A stretch of DNA of 7,971 nucleotides from Thermoplasmata archaeon (lineage in GTDB: Archaea; Thermoplasmatota; Thermoplasmata; Thermoplasmatales; Thermoplasmataceae): NCBI GenBank assembly GCA_021811525.1, contig JAJZOK010000030.1, positions 1 through 7,971 on the forward strand. Direction: 5' to 3'. The notes beneath the pieces were generated by a model, which worked only from the letters and a program-made list of their open reading frames with translations, did no database searches and was not told the DNA's origin. This document shows, piece by piece, positions 1 to 5,765 of the stretch; position 1 is the first letter of the stretch, and each line of letters opens with the position of its first letter. The position numbers and the translations under genes were made by a program.

Positions 1-188
1 ATTATGGAAGATTCTATGTCTCTTGGATTCATTCCTGCATATTCAAGGGCAGGGGTTTCTTCAACGTTGACACGAAGAAGTTGCACCTCAAGGGCATTAA
101 GCCCCAGATTATGGGCGTCTTCAACAGACTCTATAAAAGTTCTCCCCTTGCTGGTAAGAGGTATCCCAGCTATTCCAAACCTGATCAT
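1..188 (-). CDS. TIM-barrel protein, AP endonuclease 2 / xylose isomerase-like (5' part only)
   Basis: Reading the minus strand from the ATG at 188-186 gives an uninterrupted 62-codon frame that leaves the window at base 1, so only the N-terminus is visible. It opens MIRFGIAGIPLTSKGRTF and continues through SVEDAHNLGLNALEVQLLRV, a first beta strand, an alpha helix and a second strand ending in a charged patch. This is the usual start of the endonuclease IV / xylose isomerase-like TIM-barrel family, in which archaea have both true AP endonucleases (three-zinc DNA repair enzymes) and uncharacterised relatives. The metal ligands lie further in, beyond the window, so repair activity cannot be judged. 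A TATA box about 28 nt before the ATG supports this start and a near-leaderless mRNA. The gene is transcribed divergently from dnaG. Confidence 0.72.
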   Translation of the reverse strand, partial: MIRFGIAGIPLTSKGRTFIESVEDAHNLGLNALEVQLLRVNVEETPALEYAGMNPRDIESSI

Positions 189-212
189 AAAGCATGAGCC
201 AATGCCTAAAAT

Positions 213-220
213 GTATATAA
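213..220 (-). promoter_or_regulatory. TATA box of the minus-strand TIM-barrel gene
   Basis: On the minus strand this reads TTATATAC, preceded by an A-rich stretch that could serve as a BRE. Its centre is about 28 nt from the ATG at 188, which predicts a transcript starting at or within a few bases of the start codon. Archaeal TATA spacing is known; no start site has been measured here. Confidence 0.6.
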
Positions 221-294
221 GTTTTCTAATTTGGAACAAGTCCGCAAACACAAGAATTTTCAGCCTTTTCACGCCAGACGCGACATCGAATAAG

Positions 295-301
295 TTAAAT
301 A
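295..301 (+). promoter_or_regulatory. Possible TATA box for the dnaG operon
   Basis: TTAAATA lies in the divergent region between the TIM-barrel gene and dnaG. A start about 26 nt downstream would give a leader of roughly 60 nt, compatible with the Shine-Dalgarno-like GGTGA just before dnaG. A weaker AATTAA at 355-360 could instead drive a nearly leaderless transcript from the GTG at 381. The rest of the 189-380 spacer shows no convincing gene or RNA. Confidence 0.3.
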
Positions 302-379
302 GCATCAAACAATTCATTTTCGATGGTGATTAATCGGAAAACAGACATTTCCCCAATTAACTCCATCGATATTTATTCG

Positions 380-384
380 GGTGA
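380..384 (+). promoter_or_regulatory. Ribosome binding site deciding the dnaG start
   Basis: GGTGA, extended to GGTGAT at 380-385, matches the archaeal anti-Shine-Dalgarno and sits 5 nt before the GTG at 390. It overlaps the first in-frame GTG at 381, which has no such site in front of it. This favours translation from 390, three codons shorter than the longest frame. Confidence 0.5.
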
Positions 385-389
385 TTACA

Positions 390-1736
390 GTGAATGTAGA
401 TCCAAATTTAACAAAATATCTAATCAAAGCAAAGATTTCTACGGACGGGGTGGTTGAAAAACCCGACGTTGTAGGAGCCATATTCGGACAGACAGAAGGG
501 CTCCTTGGTGACGAACTTGACCTAAGGGATCTTCAAAAAAGCGGAAAGATCGGAAGAATAGAAGTAGAGATAGACAGCAAGAAAGGTCGAACTGAGGGGT
601 ATGTTTTAATACCGTCAGGTCTAGACCAGGTAGAAAGCTCAATCCTTGCTGCATCCCTTGAGACAATCGACAGAATCGGCCCTTGCAAAGCAAAGGTTGA
701 AGTCGAAAACATAGAGGATGTCAGGATACAGAAAAGACACAAGATCATCGAGAGGGCAGAAGCACTTTACAAAAGGATGAGCGATAGTGGAAAGAGTGTC
801 AGCGAGAGCATTGTTGCCTCGGTCCGCGAAGAAGTGGAAAAGGGCGAAATTGTAACATATGGTGAAGACAAGCTCCCTGCCGGACCTGCTGTAAAGGATT
901 CTGACTCAATCATAGTGGTCGAGGGCCGGAGTGATATCCTTAACCTCCTCAGATACGGTATAAAGAATACCATAGCAGTGCAGGGCACAAACATCCCCAA
1001 AACTGTGCAAAAGCTCTCCAGAGAGAGAACTGTGACGGTATTTCTCGATGGAGACAGGGGTGGAGACCTCATTCTCAAAGAAATGCTACAGGTAGCTGAA
1101 ATAGACTTCGTTGCTAGAGCACCACCTGGAACAGAAGTTGAAGAGCTCACCTATAAACAGATTGTTAAAGCCCTCAGATACAAGACTCCAATCGAACAGT
1201 ACCTCTCCATGAGGGGAATGTCGGAAGAACTGAAGGAGCTGACAGAGAAGGCAGCGACAGAATCTGGCCAGAAACAGCTAAAGCGCGGTTATGATGAGGC
1301 CAAGAATGTTGTTGAAATAAAGACCACCAAACAGGATATAGAAAAGAAGCCTGAGCATCCCCAAAGAGCACCTGAGAAAGAGGAACCCATTCCGGCCCAA
1401 CAAATACTCGAAGAACCGGAAGAAATCCCCGGAAAGGTGGACCTCAGCAATCCCAGATCCATAGAAAGAAAAGGAGCCAGCCTTGCAAAGGACAAATTAA
1501 CAGAGCTTTATAGCAAGGATGGAAACATGTTAGGGTCCTATCAGGTTTCAGAGGCAGTGGACAGAATACAGGAGTCTGCCGATTGCGACACTATAATCAC
1601 TGGAGGAGTCATTTCCCAGAGGCTTATTGATGTGGCATTCAAGCAGGGCATAAAGAACATTTACGGGGCCAAGCTTGGGCATATTACCAAAAAGCCTACG
1701 GAAATCAGGGTCATTTCATGGGAGCACCATATATAA
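390..1736 (+). CDS. dnaG: Archaeal DnaG (TOPRIM primase-like protein, exosome subunit)
   Basis: A 448-residue protein from GTG 390. The N-terminal archaeal DnaG region includes KYLIKAKI and the family signature KPDVVGAIFGQTEGLLGDEL (about residues 25-44). A TOPRIM domain follows, with the acidic residues intact: Glu178 in VVEGRSD, and Asp220 and Asp222 in FLDGDRGGD. A Glu/Pro/Lys-rich linker at about 312-349 leads to a C-terminal domain ending in GAKLGHITKKPTEIRVISW. Length and order match full-length archaeal DnaG. In archaea this protein is known mainly as a stable subunit of the RNA exosome, helping it bind poly(A)-rich RNA; purified proteins also have weak primase activity. Main replication priming is done by the eukaryotic-type PriS/PriL. 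Its last 19 bases overlap the next gene, so the two are probably co-transcribed and translationally coupled. An alternative start at GTG 381 would add three residues. Confidence 0.95.
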   Translation: MNVDPNLTKYLIKAKISTDGVVEKPDVVGAIFGQTEGLLGDELDLRDLQKSGKIGRIEVEIDSKKGRTEGYVLIPSGLDQVESSILAASLETIDRIGPCKAKVEVENIEDVRIQKRHKIIERAEALYKRMSDSGKSVSESIVASVREEVEKGEIVTYGEDKLPAGPAVKDSDSIIVVEGRSDILNLLRYGIKNTIAVQGTNIPKTVQKLSRERTVTVFLDGDRGGDLILKEMLQVAEIDFVARAPPGTEVEELTYKQIVKALRYKTPIEQYLSMRGMSEELKELTEKAATESGQKQLKRGYDEAKNVVEIKTTKQDIEKKPEHPQRAPEKEEPIPAQQILEEPEEIPGKVDLSNPRSIERKGASLAKDKLTELYSKDGNMLGSYQVSEAVDRIQESADCDTIITGGVISQRLIDVAFKQGIKNIYGAKLGHITKKPTEIRVISWEHHI

Positions 1737-3220
1737 ATACAGATTACAGGGATGCATCTGACACTTCCCAAGTGGCAATACCTGGCAGTCCCCTAGACAG
1801 GGTCATTGGCCAGGATGAAGCTGTGAGAATGGCTCAGATAGCTGCCAAGCAGAGACGCCATCTTCTTCTGGTGGGACCTCCGGGCGTCGGAAAGTCGATG
1901 ATTGCCCAAGCAATGTCTTTTTATCTCCCTAGACCAAAACAGGAGATCCGGGTAGTCCATAACCCACAGTATCCAGAAAGGCCCTTTATCGAGATCAAGA
2001 ACAGTGACCAGATAAAGTTGGAAAAAGAAGAGCAGAATCTCGTAGAGGGAGAGGTGATAAATCCAAGAGATGCCCCTATAAATGTTGCGGAGAGGCTAAA
2101 TTACAGATGCTCCCGATGTGGCTTTTATTCACTTTCCACAGACATGGTCTGCCCTAACTGCAACAATCCCAAGACACAACCTACAACCCAGCAGGGACCC
2201 TTTGGAGACGTTTTTAATGTTATAGGTGCAGCATTTGGTGTCCAGAACAACACTGACAAAGTTACTTCAACCAGAAGGGTCGGAGAAAGGGAAGAAGTAA
2301 TTGTTTACGAAAAATATGGGGACAAGATCCGTGTTCTTGACGAAAAGACCCTTGAACGACGCAGGAAAATGGAAAAGAAAAGCCCCAGCAAAGTCATAAT
2401 ACCGATAGACAGAAACCCGTTTGTGCTTGCAACTGGCGCCAGCGAAACCGAACTTCTGGGAGACGTTCGCCACGATCCATATGGTGGTCACCCTCAACTT
2501 GGTACTCTACCATACGAAAGAGTCATTGCAGGGTCAGTCCATGAGGCACATGAAGGGGTGCTTTTCATTGATGAGATTACCCATCTTGGTAATCTACAGA
2601 GATTTATCCTGACAGCAATGCAGGAGAGAAGTTTCCCTATTACAGGCAGAAACCCTCAAAGCGCAGGAGCCAGTGTCAGAGTCGACAAGGTCCCCGCTGA
2701 ATTCATACTGGTTGCCGCATGCAACATTCAGGATCTCCAGTACATACTGAGCCCTCTCAGGTCAAGAATCGTGGGGAGTGGTTATGAAATGCTCATGGAA
2801 GTTGCCATGCCTGACACGCCAGAGAACCGCCTCAAATACTTGCAGTTCATAACCCAGGAGATTATCTCCGACAGGAAAATCCCGCACATGGAACTTGCTG
2901 CTGCGGAACTCATTATCGAAGAAGGCGTCAGGAGAGCAAAGGAAATAGACCATAAGGACAGGTCGTTGACATTAAGGCTTAGGGAACTTGGAGGATTAGT
3001 AAGGGCAGCAGGAGACATTGCAGTTGCTTCTGAGAAACCCATAATCGAAAAAAAAGATGTTGTTGAAGCTCTCAAGATGTACCTGCCTGTGGAAGAGAAG
3101 ATAAAGAAGTATTACGGCAACCTTGGAGCTGCAATGTCCTCGGAGAACACCCTGTCTCAGGGCAAAGAGAACTATTACATGAATTACCACAACTACAGAG
3201 AAGACCGCTCTTACGACTGA
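1718..3220 (+). CDS. Lon-like AAA+ ATPase with zinc ribbon, no protease domain
   Basis: A 500-residue protein closely resembling the ATPase half of archaeal LonB. It opens with PLDRVIGQDEAV (25-36), then Walker A GPPGVGKS (53-60), Walker B VLFIDE (281-286), sensor 1 Asn336 in AACN, an arginine-finger region SPLRSRI (345-351) and a sensor-2 helix LTLRLRELGGLVRAAGDIA (417-435). Between Walker A and B, where membrane LonB has its transmembrane helices, lies a zinc-ribbon pattern instead: Cys131, Cys134, Cys145 and Cys148. No hydrophobic segment long enough to span a membrane is seen, so the protein should be cytosolic. It ends about 45 residues after the AAA+ lid with a Tyr/Asn-rich tail; the Ser-Lys protease domain is absent and is not found in another frame before the next gene. 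The likely role is ATP-driven remodelling of an unknown partner. The start overlaps dnaG by 19 nt with only a weak GGGT-like site ahead of it. Automatic annotation may call it a Lon protease, which would mislead. Confidence 0.88.
   Translation: MGAPYINTDYRDASDTSQVAIPGSPLDRVIGQDEAVRMAQIAAKQRRHLLLVGPPGVGKSMIAQAMSFYLPRPKQEIRVVHNPQYPERPFIEIKNSDQIKLEKEEQNLVEGEVINPRDAPINVAERLNYRCSRCGFYSLSTDMVCPNCNNPKTQPTTQQGPFGDVFNVIGAAFGVQNNTDKVTSTRRVGEREEVIVYEKYGDKIRVLDEKTLERRRKMEKKSPSKVIIPIDRNPFVLATGASETELLGDVRHDPYGGHPQLGTLPYERVIAGSVHEAHEGVLFIDEITHLGNLQRFILTAMQERSFPITGRNPQSAGASVRVDKVPAEFILVAACNIQDLQYILSPLRSRIVGSGYEMLMEVAMPDTPENRLKYLQFITQEIISDRKIPHMELAAAELIIEEGVRRAKEIDHKDRSLTLRLRELGGLVRAAGDIAVASEKPIIEKKDVVEALKMYLPVEEKIKKYYGNLGAAMSSENTLSQGKENYYMNYHNYREDRSYD
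1730..1739 (+). promoter_or_regulatory. TATA-like sequence inside the dnaG/Lon-like overlap
   Basis: TATATAAATA spans the dnaG stop codon. A transcript from it would start near 1760, 12 nt before an in-frame GTG at 1772 (Val19 of the Lon-like protein). That shorter product would still contain the whole AAA+ module. The match to a TATA box is good but may be chance in A/T-rich coding sequence. Confidence 0.25.
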
Positions 3221-3252
3221 TTTGAACCTGCATCCAGACTCGTTCAGGGAAA

Positions 3253-3260
3253 AATTTAAT
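3253..3260 (+). promoter_or_regulatory. Probable TATA box of the M61 peptidase gene
   Basis: AATTTAAT, preceded by GGGAAA, lies in the 74-bp spacer after the Lon-like gene. The predicted start, about 26 nt downstream near 3283, leaves a leader of roughly 12 nt without a Shine-Dalgarno. It suggests that the peptidase is transcribed separately from the dnaG operon. Confidence 0.45.
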
Positions 3261-3294
3261 TCTTCTTCATCCTAACACAGATCGGATTAATAAA

Positions 3295-5070
3295 ATGAAA
3301 CTTCAATACCAGCTTGAAATTGAGAATCCACAAACACATTTTGTCAAGGTAACACTGAATGTTGAGGACTTCACTGAGGATACCCTTTACGCTACAATCC
3401 CTGCATGGGCACCGGGTTCCTACGAAATTTATGATTTTTCAAGATACGTGAGGCATTTACATGCCTTTTCGGGAAAAACTGAACTTGAGGTTGCAAAGAA
3501 AGACAAATCCACATGGAAAATTTCCACAAAAGATGTACATTCAGTCTCAATAACTTATGAATTCTACGCAAACGAATTATCAGTGCACACTTCCCATGTT
3601 GATTCAACACATGCTTACTTCAACGGAGTCAACCTGTTCATGTACCTTGAGGGGTACAAGGATCAGTCAGTTGAACTTGTAATCAAGCCATACAAGGACT
3701 GGAAGATATCAACAGGGCTTGAAAAGTTAAGTGAAAATAAATTCAGGGCTATTAACTACGATATTCTTGCAGACTGCCCTATAGAGATAGGTACCCACAG
3801 GAGCCTTTTCTTTAACGTAGACAGCAAAGAACATGAAATAGTCCTATACGGCAATGGAAACGAGGATGAGGAGCGGATCAAGACCGACTTGAAGAAAATT
3901 GTTGAAGGATTCCTGAAGATTTTCGGCAAACTTCCTTACAAGCGTTATGTTTTCATATACCACCTGTTCTCGGGCGAGGGGGATGTAATGGGCGGCCTCG
4001 AGCACCTAAATTCCACAACCATAGATGTGGACAATTTTGTGTTCAGCCCTGACTCAAAATACCAGAGGACTTTCCTTTCAGTTACCGCCCATGAATATTT
4101 CCACCTCTGGAATGTAAAGAGGATTAGGCCCTTGGAGCTTGGCCCATTCAACTACAAGGAAGAAAATTATACGAATATGCTTTGGATGGCAGAAGGTTTC
4201 ACCAACTACTATGCATCCCTAGTCCTATTGAGGACAGGGCTCATTGATAGAAAGGAATATTTCAGGCACCTTGCGAGCCAGATGCTTTTGCATGACCTGA
4301 TGCCTGGATCAAAGATAACCTCCGCATATGAATCCTCATTCGACACATGGATAAAACTGTACAAACCAACTCCTAACAATATCAACAGCTACATATCCTA
4401 CTACCTCAAGGGGGAACTGCTTGGCTTCCTGCTCAATACCAGGATCATAGAATCAACTGGAGCTTCAAAATCACTGGACGATGTCTATAGAAGCCTAATG
4501 GACAAGTACAACAAAGATGGCAAGGGCTACACGGAAAAGGATCTCATGGGGGCCATCAAGGAAGTAACAGGTACTGATTTTACAGAATTTTTCCAGACTT
4601 ACATAAAATCTCCTGGCGCAATAGATTTCTCTCAGGAGGTCAAGAAAATAGGCCTTACACTCAAGGCTTCCTACAAAAAGGTAGATGACAAGGAGGTTAC
4701 CGAAAGAGCATACCTTGGGCTTATTGTTCGCCCCGAAGGAGGGAGATTTGTAGTGGACTCAGTTATCGAAGGCTCCCCAGCATTCACCGGCGGCATCAAT
4801 CCTAGGGACGAACTAGTAGCAGTGGACGGCTACAAGTTCTCAGACCGCTACCTTAAGGAGATCAGGGAGGAGATGAAGAGGCTCAGATTGGACGGATTTG
4901 CGGACCACAAACCCGGTGATGTTGTCAGGATAGACTTCTTCAGGAGAGGAAAACTTATGGGAATGGACCTTAAATTTGCCAGGGCCCCTCCTGAGATTTA
5001 TGAAATTTCAGAGCAGGAAAACCCGTCTGGGGAAGTCAAGAATTCAAGTGTTAAATATTTCTCAGCATAG
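3295..5070 (+). CDS. M61-family metallopeptidase with C-terminal PDZ domain
   Basis: A 591-residue protein with the M61 (glycyl aminopeptidase) layout. The N-terminal beta domain has the family's WAPGSYEIYDFSRYV stretch (38-52). The catalytic domain has GGLEHLNST (233-241, the M61 counterpart of the GAMEN exopeptidase loop), the zinc motif HEYFH with His266, Glu267 and His270 followed by LWN, and the third ligand Glu300 in MAEGFTNYY. A PDZ domain covers about 470-565, opening with the YLGLIV binding loop. All zinc and catalytic residues are present, so an active enzyme is expected. Known M61 members are aminopeptidases, some preferring N-terminal Gly or Ala; the substrate here is unknown. There is no signal peptide or membrane segment, so it should act in the cytosol, perhaps trimming peptides downstream of the proteasome (inference). 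It is on its own promoter. Confidence 0.92.
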   Translation: MKLQYQLEIENPQTHFVKVTLNVEDFTEDTLYATIPAWAPGSYEIYDFSRYVRHLHAFSGKTELEVAKKDKSTWKISTKDVHSVSITYEFYANELSVHTSHVDSTHAYFNGVNLFMYLEGYKDQSVELVIKPYKDWKISTGLEKLSENKFRAINYDILADCPIEIGTHRSLFFNVDSKEHEIVLYGNGNEDEERIKTDLKKIVEGFLKIFGKLPYKRYVFIYHLFSGEGDVMGGLEHLNSTTIDVDNFVFSPDSKYQRTFLSVTAHEYFHLWNVKRIRPLELGPFNYKEENYTNMLWMAEGFTNYYASLVLLRTGLIDRKEYFRHLASQMLLHDLMPGSKITSAYESSFDTWIKLYKPTPNNINSYISYYLKGELLGFLLNTRIIESTGASKSLDDVYRSLMDKYNKDGKGYTEKDLMGAIKEVTGTDFTEFFQTYIKSPGAIDFSQEVKKIGLTLKASYKKVDDKEVTERAYLGLIVRPEGGRFVVDSVIEGSPAFTGGINPRDELVAVDGYKFSDRYLKEIREEMKRLRLDGFADHKPGDVVRIDFFRRGKLMGMDLKFARAPPEIYEISEQENPSGEVKNSSVKYFSA

Positions 5071-5100
5071 ACCTGATCTGTTGAGTATTTATATCTTGAA
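5043..5100 (+). repeat. Imperfect inverted repeat between M61 and HTH-ACT genes
   Basis: Three blocks pair in order: TTCAAG (5043-5048) with CTTGAA (5095-5100), TAAATA (5052-5057) with TATTTA (5086-5091), and CTCA (5061-5064) with TGAG (5082-5085). A 3x3 mismatch, a 3-nt bulge and a 17-nt loop interrupt it. The left arm covers the last codons of the peptidase gene and the right arm contains the TATA box of the next gene. It could be an operator or an mRNA 3' hairpin, or chance in A/T-rich sequence. Confidence 0.35.
5086..5093 (+). promoter_or_regulatory. TATA box of the HTH-ACT regulator gene
   Basis: TATTTATA is centred about 26 nt before the ATG at 5116, the spacing expected for a leaderless transcript. 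No Shine-Dalgarno precedes the ATG, which agrees with leaderless translation. Confidence 0.65.
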
Positions 5101-5115
5101 CAAATTAATCCCCTA

Positions 5116-5718
5116 ATGCTTCTTATCCTGGAGGAATACTTCAAAGACCACCCCATTAAGAGGAAAATTGTGGAGGGACTCTACAATAGAGGCATTTCTG
5201 TGAGCAATGGCAGGTTTTACACTGACAGCATAGAAATTTCCATAAGCGAGGTTGCTAAAACTTTCGGAGTCAACAGAAGAACTGTCTATGACACTATAAG
5301 AATCATAGAGGGAACCCCAGGCGTCAAGGAAATCATGTCCAGAATTAAGCCATTTCCTGATATATCAGACATCTCTCCTCTCATGGGAGATCAAGTTGTT
5401 ACACTTCACATCTGCCCAGGATACTATTCAAGGGCCATGGCTTCTCTCATTGACACTGTGAGAAGATACGGCTCTTATATCAAAGAACTTTACGGGAGAA
5501 ATCTCAGCATGGATGACACTGTACTGAGAGCCATATTTTTCAGGACAGTACCGAAGAAAGTTTTTGATGAGCTGGCCAAGATTGAGGGTGTGGAGAAAAT
5601 TGTCGTGGACTCACCAGGGAACAGGACTGGCGAAGTCATATGCACAAGTTGTGATGTTAAGATCTGCCCTAACAAACTCTCCACTGGCATTTATGAGGAA
5701 CCGCTTCGCGAGCTGTAA
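5116..5718 (+). CDS. HTH and ACT-like domain regulator (COG2150-like)
   Basis: A 200-residue protein resembling the archaeal family described as predicted regulators of amino acid metabolism. It starts LEEYFKDHPIKRKIVEGLY, the typical family opening. A helix-turn-helix at about 42-65 (ISEVAKTFGVNRRTVYDTI) is followed by an ACT-like region at about 92-166. The C-terminus has three cysteines in a CxxC-x4-C pattern (Cys176, Cys179, Cys184, in VICTSCDVKICPNK) that could bind metal or sense redox state. ACT domains usually bind amino acids, so a ligand-responsive DNA-binding protein is likely, but neither ligand nor targets can be read from the sequence. The start is supported by a TATA box at leaderless spacing; the inverted repeat over that box may be an autoregulatory operator. 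Family assignment is from recalled resemblance, not a search. Confidence 0.8.
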   Translation: MLLILEEYFKDHPIKRKIVEGLYNRGISVSNGRFYTDSIEISISEVAKTFGVNRRTVYDTIRIIEGTPGVKEIMSRIKPFPDISDISPLMGDQVVTLHICPGYYSRAMASLIDTVRRYGSYIKELYGRNLSMDDTVLRAIFFRTVPKKVFDELAKIEGVEKIVVDSPGNRTGEVICTSCDVKICPNKLSTGIYEEPLREL

Positions 5719-5736
5719 GGCGGGAATCCAAAAGAA

Positions 5737-5743
5737 TTAAATA
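5737..5743 (+). promoter_or_regulatory. TATA box of the COG1395-like regulator gene
   Basis: TTAAATA is centred at 5740, 26 nt before the GTG at 5766 but only 17 nt before the upstream TTG at 5757. The spacing selects GTG 5766 as the start of a leaderless message. Confidence 0.6.
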
Positions 5744-5764
5744 CTGAAAATTATACTTGTATTT
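5739..5764 (+). repeat. Inverted repeat across the COG1395-like promoter
   Basis: AAATAC (5739-5744) and GTATTT (5759-5764) are perfect 6-bp inverted arms separated by 14 bp, 20 bp centre to centre or about two helical turns. One arm overlaps the TATA box and the other ends just before the predicted start site. This is where an archaeal repressor would block TBP or polymerase, so autoregulation by the downstream HTH protein is plausible; 6-bp A/T-rich arms can also arise by chance. Confidence 0.35.
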
Positions 5765-5765
5765 C

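Noticed and set aside
4..333. Plus-strand 109-codon frame at the left edge
   Set aside because: It is antisense to the TIM-barrel gene over its first half, its composition is Ser/Thr/Leu-rich and unlike a folded protein, and the opposite strand gives a recognisable N-terminus with a TATA box.
323..460. Short frame from ATG 323 with GTG second codon, preceded by GATGG
   Set aside because: It runs into dnaG in another frame, ends after about 45 codons, and shows no recognisable features.
767..1150. 127-codon minus-strand frame inside dnaG
   Set aside because: It lies fully antisense to the TOPRIM domain, its product is Ser/Leu-rich without a recognisable domain, and it is a shadow of the biased codon use of dnaG.
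2421..2612. Plus-strand frame within the Lon-like gene
   Set aside because: It overlaps the conserved segment around Walker B in another frame; the Lon-like frame is clearly the real one and needs no frameshift.
3221..3294. A frameshifted Lon protease domain downstream of the ATPase
   Set aside because: Only 74 bp separate the ATPase stop from the M61 start, and they hold a promoter and no S16-like sequence, so the domain is absent rather than broken.
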